64,000 nt of DNA from Pseudisothecium myosuroides (taxonomy: Eukaryota; Streptophyta; Bryopsida; Hypnales; Lembophyllaceae): positions 35,989,724-36,053,723 of the forward strand of contig OX637287.1 of the NCBI GenBank assembly GCA_951799445.1, written 5' to 3'. Shown piece by piece: positions 12,612 through 24,887 of the stretch. Numbering within the stretch: position 1 is the first letter of the stretch; each line of letters starts with the position of its first letter. The notes beneath the pieces are model-generated. The model worked only from the letters and a program-made list of their open reading frames with translations, searched no databases and had not been told where the DNA came from. The translations under genes and the position numbers were made by a program.

Positions 12612-15600
12612 TCACGCTCCCTTGCCCATTTTCCCAGGTCTCTGCTGTAAACTGGCCGCACCTGCTTTTCTTTTCATTTCTGGTGCACAAGTTTGCATTT
12701 TCTTCAGAGACTGCAATATGGAGTCGTTCTTGTCATCTGCGTTGTCCTTCACTTCTACCTTCTTCGCAAACGGATTGCTTGGCTTAAAGTTTCTTAGGGA
12801 AACAAAAGATCCCTGGGGCACGGTGGCAGCCTCCAAAGATGCGGCTTGAGTATCCTGATGTAAGGTCCTTCCCTCAGAAGGCTCAGCAGGGACTTTAGCT
12901 CTCTTATGCGACATCTTCAGCGCTGATCGCAATTCCGGTTTGACAGAGGGCTCCACAGGAGAAGGATCTGGAATGGCGTATGAAGTTGAGGCAGTCTCTC
13001 TTTCAGAGCTTTTCACGTTTTTATTACCAGATACTGCATTGCCAGTAAACCTAGGAGTAGGAATGATGGCTTTGTATGGCGTCTGCGGCTGATGTAGCAG
13101 AAGTGCCCCAGTTTCTTCGGCTCTCTCCCTCACACTCCTCTCCTGTGAAGTCACAAATCATTGCACATCAGCAAAAGAGTTTGAGCTTGCTTGTAGAATT
13201 CATTTATAAGGTTGAAACCAAGGCACTTTCCCCAAATGAAATCTAACCATTTGGCAGTTCTGTCCTTCACAAGCTGCTACTTGATAAAATTATTAATGTA
13301 CGGTCGAAGGAGTCAGGTGGAATAGGGAACTCGCCACAGTATGAAACTTATAATAAGTAAGCTTACTGGATGGCGAAAGCGAAAATAGAGACAAGTACTG
13401 ACCTCAAGAAGTTGGTTAATTCTCTCAGCCAAAGAGGGCAAGCGCATGGCAGTTACTAGCTTCAGAGCTCCTTCCATAGACTTGTGTAGCGACAGCTGGC
13501 TGGATAGCTCCAACGCTCTTGCGAGCTTGTCTCCTGAGCGAAGGGAAGTTCTGAACTGTTAATGAAGACTCTAGTGCACACATTACCATTTCCAAAGCGG
13601 AACATGAGGCCATAGGAGGCATTCATCATTCATAGGGGGCATCCATCACGTCTTATACATTGGACTAAAATTCTCGTGGGGATTAATTACTGCTGACATG
13701 TATTGTTCGTACCTTTACAAGCGGCTGCAATCAAACGCAAGAGACAGCGATCAAGCTCTGCTTCCATCTTAAACACAGCTTCATCTGCCTCATCATCTTC
13801 ACGCCCTGCTGCGGCTGCTTCATCAGCCCTGGACCGTGTCTGCCAGTGAATAAATAGTGAGATAACGGTCACTATCCTTGACATCATACTCCGTGGATGT
13901 TAGGCATGCTAAGAAGTTCACCACGTAAAGAGCAACCAATGCATGGCATGGACAATCGCTGGTCCAGAGATGAGACAAGTACTTTATACAAATACTTACA
14001 TGTGTAAGATGCAATGTTCCTCTTAGGAAGTCACTTTCTAGATCATCTGCTCCCAGATCTGAGTGCACGACAGGCACTACAGTGTTGATGACGCTCATCA
14101 CCGGCTTAGGAACGACCTGAGGGTGAATCTCCGGTGCCTTACACAATACACAGTAAACCTGTGCAGTATTCAGTCCAACCACCCAATAGTTGCTTTTCTC
14201 CTTCTTCCTCTCTGCAGCAGCACTGAAATACATTCCCACGTGAAGGAATCAGCGACCAGTTTTCGAGATTTCAAGACATTTGATAATTTAAAACTTAGTT
14301 AATCAAATTTAAACGTTGAGGCAACATGCCCTATCCCAATGGTTACCTGAACACTGGAATCCAGCATCCATTGAATTCACTGCTATAAACCCTGAGCACT
14401 CCCTGCACGAAAAAAAAGAATCAGAAACAAGCAGTGGAAGAATTATCACGCAGAGTTTTTAAGACATCTGGATAGAAGTCCAGGATGAAGCAGTTGGCTC
14501 AGGTTCTAGGAACAATAAGTGGCTACTCACAAGTACCTTTGCCTCAAATAGAAATGTATAATTTGAATGCATCTCCTTTAACACTATCTTCAATATCATT
14601 CAAAAACCTAATTCAAAAACAAGTTTAAAATCTCAAAGTACCACCTTTCCAACGATCACTTGTCACATATCCATGAGACATAAGGAATTCATTCTATCGA
14701 ATGGTCAATCTCAGCATCAGGACCACGGGATCTTACCTGTGAATCATACGAACTCAGAGACCCGGCTTCTGTGAAACCAAGCCAGGTTAATGTGGAAGCC
14801 GGACTAAGCGGAAGCCTGCCCGCCAGCATCCGTTTCTGATTTCTTACGTTCAACAACATAAACTCGAGCACTTGGTCTCCCGAAGGTAAAGGATTTGATG
14901 CGTGAAAGACGATAGCCAAGTGATCACCATTACCAGCAAGTGCAACTACTGGACCAGCTAGTGACGAGACAAATCTCTGCAAATGAAACAGCGCATTGAT
15001 GCCAACCTTAAGGACAATTCTGATCAGCAGATTGAGTTGTTTTAGAAATGAACGCATTACATGGTACGGCATGGCACGATCCCTCAGATGTCCACATGTC
15101 AAATAACAATCTAGGAATGGAAGGAATTCGGCCTGATAAGTCACCTGTAATCCAGTTTCTGAATAGACGCGAAGAAGAAGTTGGCTTGTAGCTGCTGCTG
15201 CCCAGCCACTGCCAATCGCAACAGCTTTCACTTCCTCTTCCACCGAGAACCGCATTGACCACTACAAATGAGACTAATGTAAGCGAAGAGGTAGAATGCA
15301 TAAAAACAATTTGGGGCCAACCCGAACAAACAAAGTAACACCAATCAGCAAACCTGAATGCCTGCATTGCGCAAGATGTGACAGCAAATTGATGCTAAGT
15401 CCACTAACGAATGCAATGAATATACATTCATTAAATATTACTTAGCTCAACTTCCTGACTTTGGACAAGTAAACCAATTATGCCTGAATCAATAGTTCGA
15501 AACGCTATTCCCTCAAGCGCCAACCAAGTAGCAATAGCTAGCTTTCTCATATTCAGTTACCTTGCATGTGAGGTTCGTTAGGATTAGGTTAGTTAACCTC

Positions 15601-16914
15601 CAACTAGCGATTTGGCGCTACTTGGTGGTGAAAAGTTAATCGATACTTCAGATGTAACGAACACATCCAATAGGATAATATTGGTATCTGACCTCGCTAT
15701 TGCTTGTCCAGCTGTTGAATGGCCGGTACATAATGGTGCTGGGAGTTTTATCTCCGTTCTGCGGATTGGCAAACACACTTCCTCTCTCATTCATTGCAGC
15801 CATTGTGAATCCGAAAAAATCCGTCATGGATGGCACGCGCATACCCTTGCCTGTGTCGTGGAAATCCACCTGCCCATCACCACATTCATGTCAAACGCAG
15901 GACTATGTTGCCTATTACGGAATGAAAAAGATTGATTGTTTAACCCCGATTTGACAACCTAAGGAAAGGATTCGAAAAGCATTGGGGACCTGATCCTTTC
16001 TCCTGTACAGACCCCTGTTACCAGCAACTCATCACACTTGGTTGGCCTTCAATTTGCAATTGGAGTAAGCATGACTTGGCTAAATATCTATGACCACTGA
16101 CTTAGAATGAAAATGGAGTTTTCTACTGACGTTCAATTGTGGTCTACAACCTCCCACTTTGAATGATTGCATAAGAATAGAAACCATGCGTTGTGACGAA
16201 AATTTGATCTCAAAAGAGTTTTTAACTCTCTAACCGAAAGTGGTCTCTATGGCGTCCTACACACTAATCTTCCAATGATAGCACACTCTTCCTTGCAACC
16301 GTATGCCAAGTAATCAACGCAGGTGCACCATGCAAAACCAGAATCGTGAATTACAACATCAAGTGGCAAAACTGTAAAAGAATTACCTCCACATGAGCGA
16401 AGCCCGCCTCTGTCTCGAGTCGACTAATGCATCCCAGCATGTTGTAAGCCAAGAAGCGGCTCTTCCCATCGTTGAGTTGCGTGCATCCTGGCTGGACAGG
16501 CGCTTGCATTGCGGGGCCTGACGGGGCAGAAGATCGGGGAGGTCGAGAGTAGCTGGTTTCCCGCGGCGGGCTGAAAACTTCAATTGGCCCTGCAGCATCC
16601 TTAACGACTTTCGCTTTCGGAGACGGCGGAGAGGGCTCTACTTTCGCAACCTTCGCTAACCGAGATGGTTCTCCTTCCTCGTCGTCGTCGTCACTATCCA
16701 GGCACCGCACTCGCGAGAGGCGCTTGCGTGCAGGTTGGATTTTGGGAGAACTAGGCTCGGCGGGCGACACTGTCTCCATGTCGAGATCCTCTGCAGGGGT
16801 CAAGGACTTCGACATGGACCTCTCAGTGCGCTTGGGCACTATGTCCTCGTCGTCGTCACTCCACGCGTCCAGCTTGCCTCTGAAGCGCGCAGCGGACGCC
16901 GTCGGGGAAGACAT
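12612..16914 (-). CDS. CTF4/WDHD1 (EOL1)-like replication factor lacking the WD40 domain
   Basis: Nine exons, read on the minus strand: 16914-16387, 15869-15693, 15261-15145, 14976-14737, 14402-14347, 14222-14000, 13839-13713, 13533-13403 and 13142-12612, giving 709 residues. From about residue 143 (QLNDGKSRFLAYNMLGC) it follows the Ctf4/WDHD1 middle beta-propeller (SepB/Mcl1_mid) and helical region of plant EOL1: VDFHDTGKG, SMTDFFGFTMAA, VFANP, WVVGLN, SDLGADDLES and LHKSMEGALKLV. A C-terminal PSNPFAKK motif lies near 654-661. Ctf4 proteins are trimeric hubs that link the CMG helicase to DNA polymerase alpha. Family members are about 900-1000 residues with seven N-terminal WD40 repeats. Here residues 1-142 are only a Ser/Asp-rich, Lys-rich linker and no WD40 coding sequence is seen upstream. 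The ATG at 16914 is preceded by an in-frame TGA about 24 nt upstream. E2F-like sites lie at 17430-17485. It could be a genuine short form or a 5'-truncated copy. Confidence 0.85.
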
Positions 16915-17429
16915 AGCTTTCAGACAACCCGCTGCTCAAATCCAATCCAGTTCTTCCACTCTCCCAGATCACGTAAACTACCAATACTAAGCTCAATATC
17001 GAACAACAAAGCGCGATCACTCCCCTAAACCCAAAACTCTCCACCACCAAAACTTCTGGCAAAAACGGCAATTCGTGATAGCTCCAGAAATCGGACACTC
17101 CAACTAATCCAACATGGAGCTTCCAGTACAAGCTACCTCTTCCCGTCCTTTCAAATACCCAAAGAATGAATCTGAACTCTAACAACAAAGCGTGAATGAT
17201 CCTTTCAAAAGAATGCCACTGAACTCTAACAAAATTCTATCAAATGCAAGACTTTAAAATGCGCAAAATCTCTGCGAAATGGAGCAATTTCAAGCACGAT
17301 TGCTCTAGGATTCGAACTGTCGCAGTGATATTCACTGACTAGTGCGAATTACAATCCGCGATGTGTACCCACATTCAAGGACTCTGATCGGCATTCAGTC
17401 GCGTAAGCTGAACACTGGAAGGGAGAGTG

Positions 17430-17485
17430 TTGGCGGCATTGAGGGAGACAGTGGCGGGAGATTCAGAAAGGATTAGGGCGGGAAA
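17430..17485 (-). promoter_or_regulatory. Cluster of E2F-like sites upstream of the CTF4-like gene
   Basis: Three matches lie within 56 bp: TTGGCGGC (17430-17437), TGGCGGGAG (17452-17460) and GGGCGGGAAA (17476-17485). On the minus strand the last reads TTTCCCGCCC, a canonical E2F/DP core. They lie about 515-570 bp upstream of the start codon, as expected for an S-phase gene. Confidence 0.65.
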
Positions 17486-17529
17486 GAGAAGTAGATGAAA
17501 TAGTAGACTTCGAACGGATGATGAAGGTC

Positions 17530-20500
17530 GCATTCATCCATTTGGATGTGACCGTCCCAACCGTCGCTAAGCGTGCCGTTAGAAGTGACTAAGTTTGATG
17601 AACGGGTTGGTGTCTTGGCTGAGGACTAGTTTGATACCCGCCTCTGTTTGATACCCTCCTAACAACGAAGTGCAGAGAATCATGGGGATTGAAACCCTCA
17701 TCAAATAATCATGATTTGCATTTTCTTGAATTAAAGGAAGAGAAATTTCATTTTGTTTTCAAGAACTCTAAGTACAAAAATTGAAGCATGAACAACCTGG
17801 GTTCTATGGATCTTACTATTGGATTTGCTAAAGAAAAAATTGAATGTAAAAGTTTTAGCCTTGCTTTGGGTAAGAGTATTTTGAGGTAATTTTGGGCTTC
17901 AAAATGCAACACAATTTTTGGGCTTAATGTAATTTAATGGTTCCATATATAGGTTAAAAAGTACATCCAAACATAACAAGTCTCCAATTCATATATAAAA
18001 AGTATTCCAATGCTTAAAAGTTCTACCATACATAGGATCGATTAAAGTTTTCTTGCGGTTAAAAGTTGTAATATGAAAATTATTCTAGTAAAAATAAAAA
18101 TAAAAGTTAAACAAATCAAATGTAGAATGAAAATAGATTAAGAGAATAAAATTAATAAATCTTATCCATTGTAGATTTCAAATCCATAATACTATTGGTC
18201 CATATTTCCATCTACCCATAGGCTTTGGGACCCACTCCTATACTTGTTTTCAATACAAAGTTGACAAAAGTATTGTTTTTAAGTGAACATAGGTTGCAAC
18301 ATATTATTTTATTTTATTTTAAATTGCAAAACTCTTCATCTGCTTGAATGGCCAAGCCCATATCCAACTAGGATGCATGATCCTTTGAGCATCTAAGGAC
18401 AACAAACTCTAGTAACACTTTCAAGATTTTATTTCATTCCCAAAAATAATAATTGATTTTTTGTGTTAGCATAGGTGGAGGATTCTAAGTGGAATTGTCT
18501 AGGAGACTATCTCTACATGCTCTCGCTCATATATTAGATGTTATGAAACACACAATTCCTATTTTTTTATATCCATTTCAGACTACATTTAGAAGGTATA
18601 CATTATACAATTTTTTATGTTTGGTATCCATTATAGACTACACATACGCAATATAGAACACCCAACTGAGCCATACTTGTGCAAAAAATGGCAAAATGGT
18701 AATGTTTGAGGAAATGATGATTTCCATGGAGAGTAAGTTATTTAATAGCGGAATTCCTATTGCTTATCAAATTATCAAGTTTAACCTTGTAGAAACTAAT
18801 TCAAATTTTGACACACTAATTTTTTATGCATTTTTCCAAAAGTATTCCTACATCTCAAAGTTCAGGACCAACGAATTGTCAGCAATTATCATGTAGTTAC
18901 TATTGTTTCATGGGTGCGTACGTTAATTTGCAAATTATCGCATTGTTACGATACACACGATTACTGCAAAGAAATGGCACTACTTTGAAATTCATATTAA
19001 CTATATAACTTCTATACGTTAATCACAAGTGCACAAAAGACACAAATTATGCACGAAAATTTACATTCTTTATCGTGCATTTTCTATGCATTGAAGGACA
19101 CGAAAAACCCACGACAACAATGTCACTGGAGTCATCATTGAAATAATGCTTATTAACTGGTATCAATTAATGTTCCAAAAAGTATTTTTAATGTTCAATT
19201 GTTGATCACCATTCTAATTTAAAAAAATTCTTACCTAAATTTCTAGCATTTTGAACTGAATCCATCAACACTATAGGCCATCAAATTTATGCTTGAACTA
19301 AATCCATCAATAGGCTACCAAGAAACTTGATAGTGTAGTGAAAGAATTACTTCATTGTAGCTTGAATTGATTCCATGACTAGGCCACCAAGAAACTTGGT
19401 AACATAGTGTTGAAATCTCTTCATTGGCAATTGGTGAGAGTTGAGGGTAGAGAGGTCATCTTTATACTACAACCCACTCTATGAACACTCAAAAGATATG
19501 GGATAACTTGAAGATGAGAGCTTGACTTCTCATAGTCAAGTTGTTTTGAAAATGTATAAATCGTGTTCAAAGTAGGAATTCAGACCTCAATTTGGCATAG
19601 TAAAGTACCTTTTTAAAAAAAACTTTGAACTAATAAAAGTTGGTAAATGAATCTAGCTTTCATCTCCAAAAATCAGTTTGAGATTTGGAGCCTCCAATCA
19701 AAAGTTATGGACAAAATTCAAAGGCAATGTTTGAAAATGTCAAAAAAATGTCTCTTCCAACCCGTCTCTGAACTTTGTCTATAACTTTTGACTAGAGACT
19801 CTAAATCTCAAACGGATTTTTTGAGATGAAAGCTATCTTAATTTACTAAGTTTTCTTGGTTCAAAGTTTTTTGAGAAAAGTTATTCTTCTATGCCTAAAT
19901 GAAGTCTGAATTTCTACTTTGAATACAATTCCTGCCGCTTTTCAATTGACTTAGTATTGAAATTGTGAAAAATAAAAAAATGCAACGTTAGTACAATAAC
20001 TATGCATGGACATGATGTTGTGTGATTATTGCACTAACTTAATATGTCTTAGAAAAGCACTAATGCTGCACAAAGTTAGTCACCCATCACTAAACCACTA
20101 AAGTCGTACATATTTTGTCATGCATAGTTATCGTGCAACTTTAGTACTTCAAACTCAAATATGAATGACATGCCTCAACTGCATGGTATTAATGAATGTC
20201 ATTATCGTGTTGTAACAATGTTTCCAAATGAATGAATGTAACACGAAAGCAACACTTGACAATAATCGTGTGATTACTGTTGACATTTCGTGACAGAGGA
20301 ACTTTGTGATGTATTGCAAACAACAAATAGAAAAAAAAATTGAAAATATGCATCATAATGAGTATTTTTCATACATTCTTGAGACACTCTTACAATTAGT
20401 TACAATAATGATTTCAAAATATATAAGGATATATATGTGTATTTTATACTGCTTTGGGATGTTTTATTATAAATTATTATCATATTTATAAAATATTATG

Positions 20501-21400
20501 CTTCTATTTCTTGTTATCATTTGAATGTAGTACATGGTATTGCAAATGACTATATTACAACACATAGGTGATTGCACAACTTACATACATGTATTTTGAT
20601 CCTTTGTAAAATCAAATACTATTATATATACAGCTTCAAGGAAAAGAAAATATTCCATATTTTATCCACTCTTTTAATTTAGTCATGTAAAAAAATTTTT
20701 TTTTTGCATGTGGTTTGTATAGTAATCAAATTTCATGAATAATTATATTTGCGTGCAAGGAATGTATGATTTTTGTGTTATACATAGATAAGTTGTACTT
20801 GAGTTGGTGTAAAGCATAAGAATGACATTTAAATTTTGTGTGTAAAAAAATTAAAAATTAAAGTTCAACTAATGAATACTTTAATTCATAATTTAAGTCT
20901 AATGTTATACATATAAGTATTGAACATTAGGCAATGAATATCTTGTTTCCAAAGTTAGGATACTCATTTAGATAGTCCCTAGTTAAATTTTTTAGTTCAT
21001 CCTACGTTGGAATAAACTTCCATGCAAAATCAAAGTTTAAAACAATTTTTTTCATTTTCAAGAATCATAATATCCTTTGCCAAATTTCACGATGTTTGCA
21101 CTTTATTTGAGTAGGAAAAAACAACATTGACTAGAAGTATCTTCACGTTGTATAGAAAATAGAAGGAGTAGAAACAATCCAAAAGTTTAAATCTAATGTT
21201 AATAATAGTTTTCTAGAAGTTAGAAAGTTGCTTCCTCCACTTTTCACAAGCCTCTTTCTAAAATTCTACAAGGCAACAATTCCCATTCTCCTCTTGCAAA
21301 TATTGCACAATTCCATATTTAGTTCAAAATTTTTTTTTGTCTTTTTTGCAAAATTTGGCCAATTTTTGTATATGGAAGTCCACTTTTAAAGAACTAATAA
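17530..21400. other. AT-rich spacer containing a large hairpin
   Basis: No gene is supported here. ORFs of 60-66 codons occur near 18.7-19.0 and 20.3 kb, but they are AT-biased and resemble nothing I know. The main structure is the long inverted repeat at 19569-19922. Around it, at 18.9-20.3 kb, short motifs such as CGATTACTG and ATCGTG recur in both orientations, which suggests a larger decayed foldback element. Confidence 0.55.
19569..19922. repeat. Long imperfect inverted repeat (hairpin)
   Basis: Arms of about 155 bp (19569-19725 and about 19765-19922) are reverse complements at roughly three-quarters identity by eye, with a loop of about 40 bp. Matching tracts include CAAAGTAG-AATTCAGAC, TAGCTTTCATCTC, GTTTGAGATTT and CAAAAGTTAT. 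The transcript would form a long hairpin. No coding sequence. Confidence 0.75.
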
Positions 21401-21403
21401 ATA

Positions 21404-22068
21404 CTCCCTCTGTTTCACAAAAAGACAGGGATTCATGCGTTTTTTTTTGTTTCAAAATAAAACCCGGACTGTGGTTCTTCATGCATTCCAAGCATTGAAT
21501 GAAGGATCGCTTTGTATGAAATCAAAGTAGTTGCTATCAGCAAGGAAGAATTGTGGTAAACAGAGCTTGCAAACATGCTTTTATGAATTTAGCAAAGTAT
21601 GCAGTTCGTGCAAAGGCTGTGTTGTACACAGAAGTATGCAACTGAAACAAGGAAACAACATACACTGGAATCGATCGGAGAGGACCATTGTATACTTCGT
21701 GCTCAGGACTACAAATGTTGTTGAACAGGACAAGTTGAAGTGCTTCAACATTGTGGTGACAATGTGAATTGTCAATGTGAGGTGCTTCTCGAGCCATGAA
21801 AAAAGACAATCGTTGATCGGAAGAGCTATACAGAGAACGTTTCACAATACCCAAGGGTTTCTGCGCCAAAGCGTCACAGAAGCTTTATGTGCTCCGTCGA
21901 TTACCGTGTTTCCTCTTCCAAAAGCGCATGGACTCTTTGGAAAGCATATTACTTGCAACATTAGTGTGTTAACTATCCTGTAAACATGTTACAACTCTAA
22001 AATTCCCAGAATTCGCGTTAAGTTAGCACCTTCTTTGAAACCCGTTTTTTTTGGTGAAACAGAGGGAG
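21404..22068. mobile_element. Stowaway/mariner-like element 1
   Basis: A 665-bp element with CTCCCTCTGTTTCAC at the left and GTGAAACAGAGGGAG at the right, flanked by TA on both sides. The ends match the CTCCCTCCGT type of Stowaway/Tc1-mariner MITEs. The interior has open frames on both strands of up to 110 codons (21537-21869, minus), but I recognise no transposase. It is probably non-autonomous. It ends about 400 bp before the next start codon and may influence that gene's promoter. Confidence 0.82.
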
Positions 22069-22474
22069 TAAAATATTTGAGAATGTTATAAACAATCATC
22101 TCTCTTTCCAAAATGCATCTTCCAAATCCAAATCCTCCAAAGAATAAACTCATCTTCCAAACCTCCAAAACAAATTTCTTTTTCATCCCTCCAAACAAAT
22201 TCATCCTCCCCCCTAAATAAATCCATCTTCCAAACCAAAAAGCATTTCCAGCACTTTAAAGTTTCGGCAATCTCATTATCCACTTAGGGCTCTTGCCCCC
22301 GCTGCTCGTTGCAATTGTCGCAGACGCGCACAGGCACAATCTTGCCTCGACCTTTGTAATCCCGCATTCTTTTTTCGCATTCAACCCAAATTATTCACAG
22401 CAGAAGCAAATTCGATTCCAGTAGAGTTTTGCAGAAGTTGGGTTCAACGAATTTCTGGAATAGGCTCGCCAGCT

Positions 22475-23901
22475 ATGGCGGTAGTGGCAGCCAGTTGGGT
22501 TCGTCCACCCTGTGCTGCTCTTGCACCGCGAGTAGCTCAGAAATTGGAAGCAAACTCTTCTCCCAGTTTGTGTCTTTGCAACAACCCTAATCTAGGCTTT
22601 AGTAGCAGAGTACTATTGCAGAGGCGGGGATGGGATAACAGCAGGGGGGCAGTGTTGCGAGGTCCAGTGGGGGGGAATGTGGTGAAAGCCAGCGCCGATG
22701 ACAACATGGATGATGAAGGCGTGGTGAAGGATATGGAGCGCTACCTGAATGAATTGTCCGTGGAGTACGAGAATGTCTGGGATACCAAACCTGTATGGTA
22801 TGTGTGCAATCTTCCTCTCAAGTTCTATGTAGAAGAGTGCAAATTCTTAAATTTCAAATTTTGTTCTGATGTGGTTGATACACAATTTTAAGGAGAGCTT
22901 GAGATCTCCATTGATCACATTCTTAGACACTTATAAGCTGTATCATTTACTGAATTGTCCGTGGAGTATGAGAATGTTTGGGGTACCAAACCTGTATGGT
23001 TTGTGTGCACTCTTCCCTCTCAAGTTCTGTGTAGAATAATGCAATTCTTGAATTTCAAATTTTCTTCTGATGTGGTTGGCACACAATTTTAAGGGGAGCT
23101 TGAGATCTCTATTGATAACATTCTTAAACCCTTGTAACGTACTCCACTTGAGAATCGGAATTAGCATCGCATTCTGACATGGGTTTGAGATTGAACATGA
23201 ATTTCATAAAATTCATGTTCAGAACCCTAGAAAACAAGAATTCATGGGTTGAAAATGATCAATTTTGATTGACCACACTGTTAAAATTGTAGTTCAGAGG
23301 GGGCTAAGTTTTATTTGAGTGAAAAAACATTGCATGCGTTGGTCACTAAATGAAGTTTCACGTTGACCTACTGCATATGCTACTTGGGAATCTCAGGGTT
23401 TAAGCGGTAATTGCCAATGTTGAGTCACGATTCCGCATTGCTTCCCTGCAGGTGTCAGCCATGGACAATAGTGCTTACAGGAGTCATTGGCATAAGCCTG
23501 TCGTGGTTAGTGATTCAATCCCCGGTAGTGACCGGGATTGTAGTAGTCTTGGTAGCCGCTTGGTGGTATCTCTTCCTATACACGTATCCTGTGGTGAGCT
23601 CGCAAACTCCTACAATTTCCTCTATTGTGAGCTTTTTCTGTGCTTGCTGATGTGAAATAGCACATATGTCAGTGATGGTGAGCTTGGGTCAGTCTTTCGA
23701 TGCTTTCTTAAACAGAAAATGCATCAACCTGTTTTTTCCGAACAGTAGAGTTTTGGAACAATACACATCCCAATGACTCTGCTTGTTTCATGAGACCCTT
23801 GAATGTGTTTGCAGGCCTACACAGAAATGATTGCAGAAAGGCGGAGGAAGCAGAAGAATGGATCGGAAGACACTTTCGGGTTGCGAACGAGAAAAGAGTA
23901 G
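22475..23901 (+). CDS. Plastid-targeted small membrane protein of cyanobacterial ancestry
   Basis: Three exons (22475-22797, 23452-23593, 23815-23901) give 183 residues. Residues 1 to about 72 are rich in Ala, Ser and Arg with few acidic residues, like a chloroplast transit peptide, with a plausible cleavage at VKA/SADD. A conserved-looking part follows: a short acidic helix (DMERYLNELSVEYENVWDTKPVW), then CQPWTIVLTG and two closely spaced hydrophobic segments (about 113-132 and 134-154), then a basic tail ending GLRTRKE. The motif K-P-x-W-C-Q-P-W-x-I-V-L-T-G resembles small cyanobacterial membrane proteins (I recall them as a DUF6737-type family, from memory). That suggests a thylakoid or envelope protein kept since endosymbiosis. 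Its biochemical role is unknown to me. The tail of exon 1 with its splice donor is duplicated inside intron 1. Confidence 0.78.
22750..23138 (+). repeat. Tandem duplication of exon 1 tail and splice donor
   Basis: 22750-22936 and 22951-23138 are direct copies of about 187 bp. The first contains the last 48 bases of exon 1 and its donor (CTGTATG/GTATGT). The second keeps the same codons (GAATTGTCCGTGGAGTA...) and a donor-like CTGTATG/GTTTGT, but has no acceptor of its own. It therefore lies as a decoy exon in intron 1. Confidence 0.9.
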
Positions 23902-24885
23902 TCCCCCTCAACTGCTACTATTCTTTCGTAGTGTAGTTATTACGTGAGAACTCCCACTCACTTTCACACACGAGACGTCCATAAGCAAGTTCAGTCCTTT
24001 TTCATTGACTCTTCTAAATTAGCTCACGAAGCATGTAGTTGCAGCTATATACCTTGAATTCAGCCTGATGTTCCGGTGATTCAAGTCCTACCAGGAAATA
24101 TTGGAAGAAACCTGTGCAGATCTGATCCCGGAGTTGCATTCATTCAGTTTCCAAGTAATTGACCATCCATGTGTCAAAAGGTCGTACTTATTAAAATTCA
24201 AAGTCTGTGCTACCGAGGTATTTTTTGTCACCTTGTACATCTGCTATCATGTGAAATCAAAGTTCTGCAGGGGTTTTGCAATAGTGACTACAGTGAACTA
24301 GCAAACGTGGAGACAAGATAACTAAGGGATTTCTTCTAATGCCAGCATGTGCGTTGTCCTCACGCGGAGTCGAGAAATGCAGATCCACCTAACCATGGGA
24401 CTGACTGACATCTACGGCAGTAGAAGTCTCATACCGGTGAGTTCAAGTTCTCTGGCTGCAATGTTTCAAAGCTCGGAGATTCCCACACTAGGCTCGTATG
24501 GAAACTTGTTGCTTCAGCCATTTTGTATTTCTGAACATGCTCCAGGCTTTCGAAAGACATGGCTGTGTCTCTCTCATTGTCTCTGGTGTGATTCTCAAGT
24601 GCTCTAGGCAACGGTGGGTTGTGTTATTGTGCGACATTTCTTTCTTTTATTGCAGACAGAGTGCACCAGCCACAATCTATTAAGGCAAGATGCTCTAAAA
24701 CTATCCGTTTAGGTGCTCCATCCTGTCCAAACGTCATTAGTGATTATTTTGCAATCCGTAACATCATTAAGCAATGGACTTGGGGTGTCTTTGGGGTTTA
24801 GGTTGTAAGGAATAACTTATCCACATGATGGGTTACATGTTCATCCATTGGTGAATTTCTTTCGATTCAACTTCTCATTTAAAGT
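23902..24885. other. 3' flank of the plastid-protein gene
   Basis: Composition stays less AT-rich than the distal spacer up to about 24.8 kb, consistent with a 3' UTR and flank. Open frames of 60-86 codons near 24.3-24.8 kb do not resemble known proteins and overlap on both strands. I do not call a gene. Confidence 0.5.
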
Positions 24886-24887
24886 TT

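Noticed and set aside
16856..17188. A 110-codon minus-strand frame upstream of the CTF4-like start, as a possible missing N-terminus
   Set aside because: It lies in another frame, shows no WD40-like pattern, and covers the promoter/leader.
21537..21869. A 110-codon frame inside the first Stowaway-like element as a transposase
   Set aside because: No DDE/D-type motif or helix-turn-helix is evident, and overlapping frames exist on the other strand.
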